A DNA stretch of 13,917 nt from Dinoroseobacter sp042096155 (GTDB taxonomy: Bacteria > Pseudomonadota > Alphaproteobacteria > Rhodobacterales > Rhodobacteraceae): positions 1 to 13,917 of the forward strand of contig JBELMC010000070.1 in assembly GCA_042096155.1 (NCBI GenBank), given 5' to 3'. The position numbers and the translations under genes were made by a program. A model generated the notes under the pieces. It was not told where the DNA came from. It was given only the letters and a program-made list of their open reading frames with translations, and made no database searches. The stretch's first letter is position 1. Each line of letters begins with the position of its first letter. Below, one piece after another: positions 7,553 through 13,917 of this stretch.

Positions 7553-8280
7553 GCCGTCACGGCACCGAAGCGGCGCTCGCGTGCGCCAAATCGATTGACC
7601 ACCTGGGCGAAGATCTCTGCGGTGAAATCCGGCCAGAGCGTGTCGATAAATTCATATTCCGAATAGGCGGATTGCCAGAGCAGAAAGTTCGAGATTCGCG
7701 CCTCGCCGCTGGTGCGGATAACAAGGTCAGGATCTGGCAACACATGCGTATCAAGAAACCGCGTTAAAGTGGTCTCATCCACGGATTCCGGATCAAGCGT
7801 GCCTTTTTTGACCTCACGCGCGACGTCTTTGATCGCGCGGGCCACCTCATCGCGCGCGCCGTAATTCAGCGCGACCGTTAGGTTAAGCTTTGCATTGCCA
7901 GCTGTCAGCGTTTCGCACTCATCCATCAGCATTTGCAATTTTGGATCCAAACGCCGACGATCCCCGATAAAACGAACGCAAACGCCTTCATTCACAAAAG
8001 TCTGCATCTCTCGGGTGATGTATCGCTTAAACAGGGTCATCAAGCCGGCGACCTCAGCCTGTGTCCGTTTCCAGTTCTCGGTCGAAAACGCAAAAATCGT
8101 TAAATAGGTGATGCCTAGACCGGGGCAGGCTTCGACAATTTCACGCACACGTCTGGCCCCGGCTTGATGGCCGAATAGACGCGGCCGGTGCCTTTTCTGC
8201 GCCCAGCGACCGTTTCCATCCATAATGATGGCGACATGATCGGGGCCAGCCGCAGATTTGGACTGTGGAGCAAGATACAT
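7549..8280 (-). CDS. uppS: Isoprenyl transferase UppS (undecaprenyl diphosphate synthase)
   Basis: UppS builds C55 undecaprenyl diphosphate from FPP and IPP, the lipid carrier for peptidoglycan and O-antigen. Landmarks: the IIMDGNGRWA motif at 18-27 with catalytic Asp21, the IFAFSTENWKR segment, and the RTSGEARISNFLLWQ motif followed by AYSE. I prefer the ATG at 8280 (243 residues): an AAGG element lies about 8 nt upstream, and family members normally have only some 15-20 residues before the MDGNGRWA motif. The in-frame ATG at 8304 gives 251 residues, but its nearest purine-rich element is about 14 nt away. The stop overlaps the cdsA start by 4 nt. The gene starts shortly after frr. Confidence 0.95.
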   Translation of the reverse strand: MYLAPQSKSAAGPDHVAIIMDGNGRWAQKRHRPRLFGHQAGARRVREIVEACPGLGITYLTIFAFSTENWKRTQAEVAGLMTLFKRYITREMQTFVNEGVCVRFIGDRRRLDPKLQMLMDECETLTAGNAKLNLTVALNYGARDEVARAIKDVAREVKKGTLDPESVDETTLTRFLDTHVLPDPDLVIRTSGEARISNFLLWQSAYSEYEFIDTLWPDFTAEIFAQVVNRFGARERRFGAVTA

Positions 8281-8313
8281 TGCACCGACCTTAGAATTCA
8301 ACATAATACATTG

Positions 8314-8880
8314 TTAAACCTGCATAATTTCAGATTGCTTGGTCTCGAGCGCGGCATCAATCTTTGCGATGGCCTGATCCGTCAAATCTTGGACCTCGGA
8401 TTCCCAAAGCTTTTGATCATCTTCCGACATTCCATCGGCTTTTGCTTTTTTGATTTTGTCCATTCCATCGCGGCGCACATTGCGCACGGACACGCGTGCA
8501 TTCTCTGAATATTGTGCTGCGACCTTGGTCAGTTCGCGGCGTCGCTCCTCGTTCAGCTCCGGAATAGGCAGCATGATGATCGTACCGTTTAGCTGAGGAT
8601 TGATCCCTAAACCACTCTCTCGAATTGCTTTTTCGACTTTTCCAACAAGACCTTTGTCCCAAACGTTTACCGTCACCATTCGCGATTCTGGAACATTCAC
8701 TGTTCCAACCTGGTTGATCGGCGTTCTTTGACCATAGGCATCGACCATCACCGGGTCGAGCATCGAGGCAGAGGCGCGTCCGGTGCGCAATGACGCAAAT
8801 TCTGTCCGCAATGAGGTTAAGGCACCTTCCATCCGACGCTCTAGATCGTCAAGGTCAATTTCCAAATCATCTTCAGACAT
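8314..8880 (-). CDS. frr: Ribosome recycling factor Frr
   Basis: RRF splits post-termination ribosomes together with EF-G. The 188-residue length matches the family (185 in E. coli). The conserved helix near the start (LRTEFASLRTGRASASMLDPV, within residues 24-44) and the domain II region with VNVWDK and IRESGLGINP are typical, as are LTKVAAQYSENARVSVRNVRRD and the C-terminal helix LTDQAIAKIDAAL. The ATG at 8880 has a GAGG ribosome binding site 5 nt upstream. The gene sits 41 nt after pyrH, the usual bacterial pairing. Confidence 0.97.
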   Translation of the reverse strand: MSEDDLEIDLDDLERRMEGALTSLRTEFASLRTGRASASMLDPVMVDAYGQRTPINQVGTVNVPESRMVTVNVWDKGLVGKVEKAIRESGLGINPQLNGTIIMLPIPELNEERRRELTKVAAQYSENARVSVRNVRRDGMDKIKKAKADGMSEDDQKLWESEVQDLTDQAIAKIDAALETKQSEIMQV

Positions 8881-8921
8881 ATGGGCCTCTTGTCGTATCC
8901 GTCTTTCCGGTGGTTATATCT

Positions 8922-9647
8922 TTATTCGTGAACGATTGTATAGGTGCCTTGACCCGCAAGGATGCCTTTGAAGCCGCCGGGCTCATTTAAGGAAAACACG
9001 ATGATCGGAAGATTGTTGTCGCGCGCCAATGCAATCGCCGAGGCATCCATCACCCGCAGGTTCTGCCCGAGGCAATCGTCGTAAGACACAGCGCCGTATC
9101 GCACCGCATCAGAATGTGTTATCGGATCCTTGTCATACACACCATCAACTTTGGTGCCTTTAAAAATCGCTTCACAGGACATTTCATTGGCGCGCAAGGT
9201 TGCTGCCGTATCCGTTGTAAAATAGGGGTTGCCCGTGCCCGCGGCAAAAATACAGATGCGTTTTTTTTCCAGATGACGCACAGCCCTGCGACGAATATAA
9301 GGTTCCGCCACTTCATTCATGGTAATCGCGCTGATCACCCGACAGTGCAGACCCAAACCTTCCAGCGCAGATTGCATCGCAAGGGCATTCATCACCGTTG
9401 CCAACATTCCCATGTAATCGGCGGTGGTTCGCTCCATACCTTGCGCAGACCCTTGAAGGCCGCGGAAAATATTCCCGCCCCCAATAACCATGCAGATTTC
9501 GACACCGAGATCGTGAACTGACTTTACCTCGCGGGCGATCCGCTCGACTGTAGGCGGATGCAGGCCAAAGCCCTGATCCCCCATCAAAGCTTCTCCAGAA
9601 ATTTTCAACATCACGCGATTGTACTTCACGGCGGCGATTTCAGACAT
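8922..9647 (-). CDS. pyrH: Uridylate kinase PyrH (UMP kinase)
   Basis: PyrH phosphorylates UMP to UDP, the entry to UTP and CTP pools; CTP is used by CdsA further down the cluster. From the ATG at 9647 the product has 241 residues, identical in length to the E. coli enzyme. The start is supported by GGAG 8 nt upstream; the longer GTG-initiated frame to 9704 is not. Motifs include LKISGEALMG (14-23), VIGGGNIFRG (54-63), ADYMGMLATVMNALA, the GTGNPYFTTDTAA segment (137-149) and TKVDGVYDKDP (165-175). It heads the minus-strand cluster: the usual upstream rpsB-tsf pair is absent and miaA runs away from it on the other strand. Confidence 0.97.
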   Translation of the reverse strand: MSEIAAVKYNRVMLKISGEALMGDQGFGLHPPTVERIAREVKSVHDLGVEICMVIGGGNIFRGLQGSAQGMERTTADYMGMLATVMNALAMQSALEGLGLHCRVISAITMNEVAEPYIRRRAVRHLEKKRICIFAAGTGNPYFTTDTAATLRANEMSCEAIFKGTKVDGVYDKDPITHSDAVRYGAVSYDDCLGQNLRVMDASAIALARDNNLPIIVFSLNEPGGFKGILAGQGTYTIVHE

Positions 9648-9763
9648 ATTAGTGGCTCCACTCACATTCCTCGCGCCAAACTGCACCTGACATCGGACAG
9701 ACACAATCCCGTTGGCTCAATTCGATTTGATATGCGACATAGACGACCCGACCGGAAGGCACC
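9648..9763. promoter_or_regulatory. Divergent intergenic region pyrH/miaA
   Basis: These 116 nt separate the starts of pyrH (minus) and miaA (plus), so promoters for both genes, including the head promoter of the envelope cluster, should lie here. Only weak matches are visible, for example TTGGCT at 9712-9717 on the plus strand and TTGAGC on the minus strand, neither with a convincing -10 box. Ribosome binding sites are clear on both sides. Confidence 0.5.
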
Positions 9764-10642
9764 ATGACTGATATCGACCGCATAGATCCCGAAAAACCAA
9801 TCTTGATCGCCGGTGCGACGGCGTCGGGGAAATCTGAACTGGCCTTAAAGATCGCTGAAACGCAGGGCGGCGTGATTATCAACGCCGATGCGTTGCAAGT
9901 GTATGAGTGCTGGTCTGTGCTCAGCGCGCGTCCAAATTCCGTTGACTTGGCACGCGCGCCGCATGCGCTTTATGGCCATGTTGGATATCAGACCCCCTAT
10001 TCGGTGGGCGATTGGCTGCGCGCGGTTGTCCCGTTTGTTCAAGAAGGGCCGCGCGCCATTTTTGTGGGCGGCACAGGGCTTTATTTTTCGGCCTTGATTG
10101 ATGGCCTCACCGAGATTCCCGCAATTCCGCCAGAGATTCGCGCCCGCGGCAATCGCTTGCGCACATATGCGTTGGAGGACATGCGGCGGCACCTGCAGGC
10201 TGAAGATTTTGAAACGGCCAGCTCTATCGATATGAACAACCCGATGCGGGTCCAGCGGGCCTGGGAAGTTTTGACCGCGACCGGCCGCGGGTTGCGCAAC
10301 TGGCACGCAAAAACGCCGCCTGCTGTGCTGCCGGTTGATCAATGTCAGCCCTTCGTTGTCGAAAGACCAGTCGAGATATTGGGCGACCGGATTGAACACC
10401 GCTTCAAATGGATGGTCGAAAATGGCGCTCTGGACGAGGTCAAAGCGCTTTTGCCCTGTTGGGATCCGCTTCGACCCGCATCGCGCGCGATTGGTGCTCG
10501 CGAGCTCATGGCCCACCTGAACGATGAGTTCACCTTGGCCGAAGCGACGAGATTGTCTGTGATCGCGACGCAGCAATTCGCCAAACGCCAACGGACCTGG
10601 TTTAGAAATCGATTCAAATCGTGGCCTCGCGTTTTGTTTTGA
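9764..10642 (+). CDS. miaA: tRNA dimethylallyltransferase MiaA
   Basis: MiaA attaches a dimethylallyl group to A37 of tRNAs that read codons starting with U; the donor DMAPP comes from the pathway that Dxr begins. The 292-residue product has the P-loop GATASGKS (17-24), then INADALQVY (39-47), whose Asp42 aligns with the catalytic Asp of the family, and the VGGTGLYFSALIDG segment that lines the tRNA channel. The C-terminal part ends in the expected Q-x-AKRQRTWFRNR stretch. The ATG at 9764 follows a GGAAGG ribosome binding site. The protein is shorter than E. coli MiaA (316) but complete in its motifs. It is divergent from pyrH and ends 157 nt before the AraC-type gene. Confidence 0.96.
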   Translation: MTDIDRIDPEKPILIAGATASGKSELALKIAETQGGVIINADALQVYECWSVLSARPNSVDLARAPHALYGHVGYQTPYSVGDWLRAVVPFVQEGPRAIFVGGTGLYFSALIDGLTEIPAIPPEIRARGNRLRTYALEDMRRHLQAEDFETASSIDMNNPMRVQRAWEVLTATGRGLRNWHAKTPPAVLPVDQCQPFVVERPVEILGDRIEHRFKWMVENGALDEVKALLPCWDPLRPASRAIGARELMAHLNDEFTLAEATRLSVIATQQFAKRQRTWFRNRFKSWPRVLF

Positions 10643-10678
10643 TACTGCGGCCCCCTGATTTGATATGGCGACACACTA

Positions 10679-10693
10679 CATATCGACGATATG
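10679..10693. promoter_or_regulatory. 15-bp perfect palindrome upstream of the AraC-type gene
   Basis: CATATCG-A-CGATATG is an exact inverted repeat with 7-bp arms and a one-base centre, located 107 nt before the regulator start. It may be an operator. Such a dyad with fixed spacing is expected about once by chance in a window this size, so position is the main argument. Confidence 0.3.
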
Positions 10694-10718
10694 ACAAAAC
10701 CGTCCCCAAGATTGTGTG

Positions 10719-10739
10719 TTATCCACAGGCTTTCCACAG
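10719..10739 (+). promoter_or_regulatory. DnaA-box-like element with a phased second copy
   Basis: TTATCCACA at 10719-10727 is a perfect DnaA-box consensus. TCCACAG is repeated 11 bp further on (10722-10728 and 10733-10739), one helical turn apart, although the second copy departs from the full box at two positions. It lies in the miaA-to-regulator gap. Whether DnaA binds is not shown. Confidence 0.35.
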
Positions 10740-10799
10740 TGACACAAGAAAACCGCATGTGGTAACGTTCAACATGGTTAACGCAAGGGAGAGGGGCCA

Positions 10800-11612
10800 A
10801 TGAAGATGGAAAGCACCACTGTCCGTGCCGTGTCGCTGCAGTGTTTGCTGCAACGCGGCGCCTGGCGGATGGAGACACCTCATTCGTCTGATCGGGCGCG
10901 CCTGTACTGGGTCACAAAAGGTCAAGGACGGGTGACGACGCATGGTGTCACGCGCGGCTTTTCACAGCATACGGCCATCTTTTTACCTCCGCGCACGATG
11001 TATTCTTTTGAAGTGCCACCGCAGATCTTGGGCACGCGAATTTGTTTTCCTACGGAAATGATCACGCAATTGCCGGAAGACGTTTTGTTGTTGCGGATCA
11101 AAGACGGCAAGCAACAAGCGGAGTTGACCCAGGTGCTGGACCAATTGAGCACGGAGATGCGCGAACATAGCACCGGATGGTTCGCCGCGGCGCGCAGCTA
11201 TTCAGCGCTGATTGCGATCCAGCTTGAACGTTTGCAAGCGTCATGTGCTGTCCGATCCGGCATCATTGGGTCGTCACAGCGCATCGTGGAAGGCTACACC
11301 GCCTTGATCGAAGAGCGATTGCATGACGGCCTTACCGTTGCTGATTTTGCCCAGATGCTCGGGATCACGCCGACCCATTTGACCCGCGTGTGCCGCGAGG
11401 TCACAGACAAAACCGCGTCCAATCTGCTGCACGAACGCGTCATTGCCGAAGCCCGCCGGATGCTCGAAGACAGCGAGGTGCCGATCCGGCAGATCGCACA
11501 GGATCTGGGATTTGGCTCGGCTGCCTATTTCACCCGCGCCTTTGGCCAACGGACGGGCCTTACGCCAAGCACCGCTAGAATGCGCGCGCGGGCGCGGCGC
11601 AGAGCGGCCTAA
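10800..11612 (+). CDS. AraC family transcriptional regulator
   Basis: A 270-residue regulator with the standard two-part layout. Residues about 10-90 form an N-terminal cupin-like sensor (LYWVTKGQGRVTTHG, then TAIFLPPRTMYSFEVP). Residues about 165-262 form the AraC-type DNA-binding domain with two helix-turn-helix units: LTVADFAQMLGITPTHLTRVCRE (within 178-200) and PIRQIAQDLGFGSAAYFTRAFGQ (within 228-250), followed by the usual GLTPSTAR. The C-terminus is a basic tail. The ATG at 10800 has a strong GGGAGAGG ribosome binding site. The gene is on the same strand as, and 271 nt before, a peptide-type ABC operon, so local control of that transporter is the natural inference. The effector is unknown. 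Confidence 0.9.
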   Translation: MKMESTTVRAVSLQCLLQRGAWRMETPHSSDRARLYWVTKGQGRVTTHGVTRGFSQHTAIFLPPRTMYSFEVPPQILGTRICFPTEMITQLPEDVLLLRIKDGKQQAELTQVLDQLSTEMREHSTGWFAAARSYSALIAIQLERLQASCAVRSGIIGSSQRIVEGYTALIEERLHDGLTVADFAQMLGITPTHLTRVCREVTDKTASNLLHERVIAEARRMLEDSEVPIRQIAQDLGFGSAAYFTRAFGQRTGLTPSTARMRARARRRAA

Positions 11613-11641
11613 CCCCATACAACAAAGACAAAAACACAACC

Positions 11642-11651
11642 AAAGCGCTTT
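11642..11651. promoter_or_regulatory. AAAGCGCTTT palindrome upstream of the transporter
   Basis: A 10-bp perfect palindrome of the kind bound by many LacI-type repressors lies 30 nt after the AraC-type gene. The longer CAAAGCGCTTTTG also occurs inside miaA (10441-10453) and nearly so inside dxr (6555-6566), where it is simply coding, so chance is a real possibility. Confidence 0.2.
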
Positions 11652-11652
11652 T

Positions 11653-11720
11653 GAAAATCTATCGGCTCAGCAATTTTCCGCGCCAGACCGCACGAAAACG
11701 GCAGAAAAAATGTCGTTTTC
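11653..11720. promoter_or_regulatory. Two similar GAAAA...TTTTC dyads before the binding-protein gene
   Basis: The 271-nt gap 11613-11883 holds two inverted repeats of the same type: GAAAAT (11653-11658) with ATTTTC (11673-11678), and GAAAACG (11694-11700) with CGTTTTC (11714-11720). In each, half-sites are two helical turns apart, and the two dyads are offset by 41-42 bp. They could be binding sites for the adjacent regulator. The second could also fold as a hairpin, but no T-tract follows. I saw no convincing -35/-10 pair in this gap. Confidence 0.35.
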
Positions 11721-11883
11721 TTGACTGTAGGGTCTGTCTTGGGCATTGACCGCGACGCCAAAAGCTGGTCGCTTAGGGCAGCTGCTGTTAAGGTCTTTGT
11801 GAGCTTTGAACCGATAAAAATCAGTGTCGACGCCTGCGATCATGCGGGTGGCAGCCAAATAGATGTGTCACAGGGAGAACAAG

Positions 11884-13554
11884 ATGACGCAACCAACATT
11901 GACAGGGTCCAAGATCCACTCAGCCGCAAAAATGTATGCGAAAGAGTTCGCTGCCGGAGAGATGGACCGTCGTGAATTCCTGACCCGTGCAACGGCGCTG
12001 GGTGTGACGACTGCCGGAGCCTATGCGATGATCGGGGCAACCCCTGCCCGCGCGGGCGGCCATGTCCAGCAAGGCGGTATGATCCGCATGCAAATGGAAG
12101 TTCGGGCGTTGAAAGATCCACGCACCTATGACTGGACCCAGATCGCCACAGTGTCGGCGGGTTGGCTGGAATACCTGGTCGAGTATAATTCTGATGGGTC
12201 CTTCGAACCGATGCTTCTGGAAAGCTGGGAAGCCAATGACGACGCAACTGTATACACACTGAATGTTCGCAAAGGCGTTAAGTGGAACAATGGCGACGAT
12301 TTCACCGCCGAGCATGTCGCCCATAACTTCCGCCGCTGGGCCGAAGCGGATGCCGAAGGCAACTCAATGGCGGCGCGGGTCGCGTCGATTGTCGATCCGG
12401 CCACCAACATGGCCAAAGACGGTGCAATTGAGGTCGTCGACAGCCACACGTTGCGTCTGAACCTGATCCAGCCCGACATCACAGTTATCCCTGGGATTGC
12501 TGACTATCCGGCGGCGATCATCCACCCAGATCAAGACCCATCGGACCTTTTGGGCAATCAGCTCGGCACCGGTCCCTACCTGAATACCATGCACTCAGTT
12601 GGCGAAAAATCCGTACTCGAGCGCAACGAGGGTTTTGAATGGTGGGGCTATGCGGCTGGCAAGGGTGCCTATCTCGACAAGATCGAGTTCATCGATTACG
12701 GCACAGATCCCTCGGCATTCGTTGCGGCGTTTGACTCCGATGAAATCGACATGGTCTGGGAGTCTGTCGGCGACTTTGTGGATGTGTTCGACAGTCTCGG
12801 CATGACCCGGTCCGAAATCGCGTCCGGCTTTACCATTGTGGTCCGTCCGAACCAGTTGGCGGAAGATGAAAACGGTGAAAAGATCTTTGCCGACAAAGGC
12901 CTGCGCCAAGCGATTGCGATGGCGGTCGACAACGCGGTTTGCCTGGAACTGGGCATGGCCGGTTACGGCGTTGCAGCCGATAACTGTCACGTTGGCCCGA
13001 TGCACCCAGAGCATGATCCGAATGTCACCCGTCTGCCCCATGATCCGGCCAAAGCCGCTGAATTGCTGGCCGCTTCGGGTCGGGCGGATTTCGAGTTCGA
13101 GCTGCACTCGATTGATGATGATTGGCGCCGCAATACGACGGACGCGGTTGCCGCCCAGCTGCGCGACGCTGGATTTAACATCAAGCGGACCATTCTGCCT
13201 GGTTCAACCTTTTGGAATGATTGGGCGAACTATCCATTCTCGTCGACCAACTGGAACCACCGCCCCTTGGGCACGCAGGTTCTTGGGCTGGCCTACAAAT
13301 CCGGCGTGGCATGGAATGAATTTGGATGGTCCAATGCCGAGTTCGACGCCCTTCTGGCCGAAGCCAACTCGATCGCGGATGCAGATGCACGCCGTGAAGT
13401 GATGGCGAAAATGCAAGCCATCATTATCGATGAAGGCGTGACGATCCAGCCTTACTGGCGCTCTGCCATCCGTCATTACAAGCCGGGTCTGGTCAATGTC
13501 GAGCGTCACATTGCCGATTTGCCCCAGATCTACAAATGGGGCCTCTCGGCCTAA
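11884..13554 (+). CDS. Peptide/nickel-type ABC transporter substrate-binding protein, Tat-exported
   Basis: A 556-residue periplasmic solute receptor of the SBP_bac_5 (DppA/OppA/NikA) family, which delivers a ligand to a DppBC-type permease. The N-terminus carries a twin-arginine signal: MDRREFLTRA (Arg29-Arg30), a hydrophobic stretch and a probable cleavage after ATPARA at residue 57, so it is likely exported folded by Tat. Family segments follow: EPMLLESWEANDD, the LNVRKGVKWNNGDDFTAEHV block that typifies these receptors, LGTGPY, and LRQAIAMAVDN in the second lobe. The ATG at 11884 is chosen over 11863 because GGGAG lies 6 nt upstream. A Tat signal preceded by some 28 residues is long. It is the first gene of an operon with a permease 118 nt downstream. 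The ligand cannot be predicted. Confidence 0.92.
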   Translation: MTQPTLTGSKIHSAAKMYAKEFAAGEMDRREFLTRATALGVTTAGAYAMIGATPARAGGHVQQGGMIRMQMEVRALKDPRTYDWTQIATVSAGWLEYLVEYNSDGSFEPMLLESWEANDDATVYTLNVRKGVKWNNGDDFTAEHVAHNFRRWAEADAEGNSMAARVASIVDPATNMAKDGAIEVVDSHTLRLNLIQPDITVIPGIADYPAAIIHPDQDPSDLLGNQLGTGPYLNTMHSVGEKSVLERNEGFEWWGYAAGKGAYLDKIEFIDYGTDPSAFVAAFDSDEIDMVWESVGDFVDVFDSLGMTRSEIASGFTIVVRPNQLAEDENGEKIFADKGLRQAIAMAVDNAVCLELGMAGYGVAADNCHVGPMHPEHDPNVTRLPHDPAKAAELLAASGRADFEFELHSIDDDWRRNTTDAVAAQLRDAGFNIKRTILPGSTFWNDWANYPFSSTNWNHRPLGTQVLGLAYKSGVAWNEFGWSNAEFDALLAEANSIADADARREVMAKMQAIIIDEGVTIQPYWRSAIRHYKPGLVNVERHIADLPQIYKWGLSA

Positions 13555-13570
13555 GCACGCAGACCGTCGA

Positions 13571-13598
13571 AAGCCGGGCTCCGAATGGGGTCCGGCTT
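13571..13598 (+). other. Strong intercistronic stem-loop after the binding-protein gene
   Basis: A 12-bp stem (13571-13582 with 13587-13598, two G-U pairs) closes on the tetraloop GAAU, starting 16 nt after the stop codon. No T-run follows directly. In ABC operons such structures commonly stabilise the upstream receptor mRNA so that receptor outnumbers permease; that role is inferred here. Confidence 0.65.
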
Positions 13599-13609
13599 CC
13601 GAATTGAGG

Positions 13610-13654
13610 TGAGCATTGAGACGTTGGTCAAGACGCAGCTCATGACTTTTTTTT
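13610..13654 (+). terminator. Possible weak attenuator with T8 tract before the permease
   Basis: TGAGC (13610-13614) can pair with GCTCA (13638-13642), and a run of eight T follows at 13647-13654. The 5-bp stem and long loop make it a poor terminator by itself, but together with the preceding strong stem-loop it could lower read-through into the permease gene. Confidence 0.25.
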
Positions 13655-13672
13655 CGGCCAACAGGGGCACCC

Positions 13673-13917
13673 ATGGGACTGTTTATTCTGCGGCGCCTGG
13701 GCGTGATGATCTTAACGGCGCTGTGCCTGACCTTCATCGTGTTCTGGTTGACCAATCTTTATCCAAATCTTGAAAAGCTCGCCAAAACCGAAGGTAACTT
13801 TCGCATGTCAGATGCGCAGGTCGACAGCTGGCTGAGCAAGAATGGATATATTGCGCCCATGCCGGTGAAATTCGGACAATGGCTCGGGCTTGTGCCGGGT
13901 TGGACCCACACCGACGA
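13673..13917 (+). CDS. DppB-type ABC transporter permease, 3' end beyond window
   Basis: The frame opens with an ATG at 13673 (AGGGG ribosome binding site 5 nt upstream) and runs 81 codons to the window edge. It begins MGLFILRRLGVMILTALCLTFIVFWL: a short basic start and a first membrane helix (about 9-27), the usual opening of DppB/OppB-type permeases. The segment that follows (YPNLEKLAKTEGNFRMSDAQ) lacks the APGDP motif common after the first helix in this family. The start is 118 nt after the binding-protein stop, so the two belong to one operon. The membrane core and the EAA loop that contacts the ATPase are outside the window. Confidence 0.85.
   Translation, partial: MGLFILRRLGVMILTALCLTFIVFWLTNLYPNLEKLAKTEGNFRMSDAQVDSWLSKNGYIAPMPVKFGQWLGLVPGWTHTD

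Noticed and set aside
9845..10591. Open minus-strand frame of 248 codons antisense to miaA
   Set aside because: Shadow of miaA, whose motifs are all intact on the plus strand.
10719..10739. Chromosomal replication origin
   Set aside because: One consensus DnaA box and a partial copy without an AT-rich unwinding region, dnaA, or hemE/parAB neighbours are not enough.
10774..10803. Nine-codon leader peptide whose TGA overlaps the regulator ATG
   Set aside because: The ATGA overlap is suggestive of coupling, but the peptide has no good ribosome binding site of its own and the regulator has a strong one, so coupling is not needed.
11694..11720. Intrinsic terminator for the AraC-type gene
   Set aside because: The 7-bp dyad has a 13-nt loop and is followed by TTGACTG rather than a T-tract, so it is better treated as a possible binding site.
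11721..11975. 84-codon plus-strand frame starting at TTG and running into the binding-protein gene
   Set aside because: It overlaps the well-supported receptor start out of frame and has no ribosome binding site or recognisable content.

Overview
The window looks like chromosomal DNA from an alphaproteobacterium, most likely Rhodobacterales (Roseobacter-type). The main reasons are the gene order pyrH-frr-uppS-cdsA-dxr-rseP-bamA-ompH-fabZ-lpxA, the style of the proteins (MiaA with INADALQVY, RseP ending in a GNDLFC tail) and a Tat-exported peptide-type binding protein. The taxonomic call rests on recognition of these proteins, not on a search. No tRNA, rRNA, CRISPR array, insertion sequence or phage gene was seen.

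Layout. Positions 1-9647 are all on the minus strand and form one long envelope and housekeeping cluster, read from right to left: pyrH (UMP kinase), frr (ribosome recycling), uppS (undecaprenyl diphosphate synthase), cdsA (CDP-diglyceride synthase), dxr (isoprenoid precursor synthesis), rseP (site-2 protease), a 366-nt gap, bamA (outer-membrane assembly), ompH (Skp-like chaperone), fabZ (fatty acid dehydratase) and lpxA (lipid A, cut by the window edge). Most junctions are tight: ATGA overlaps at uppS/cdsA and cdsA/dxr, 1 nt at bamA/ompH and 3 nt at fabZ/lpxA. The genes supply precursors for cell envelope growth: isoprenoid carrier, phospholipid, lipid A acyl chains, and outer-membrane protein assembly.

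The only sizeable gap in the cluster (3862-4227) holds an 11-bp stem-loop after rseP, a possible 46-residue membrane peptide gene and a promoter-like TTGACA element upstream of bamA.

Positions 9764-13917 are on the plus strand. miaA (tRNA dimethylallyltransferase) diverges from pyrH. It is followed by an AraC-type regulator and then by the start of a peptide/nickel-type ABC uptake operon: a Tat-signal substrate-binding protein, a 118-nt spacer with a strong 12-bp stem-loop, and the first 81 codons of a DppB-type permease. The regulator sits directly upstream on the same strand and probably controls the transporter; the substrate cannot be read from the sequence.

I did not find a clearly new biological system. 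The points most worth a second look are the unlisted small ORF between rseP and bamA, the paired dyads in front of the transporter, the stem-loop and T-tract between binding protein and permease, and the TTG start of rseP.
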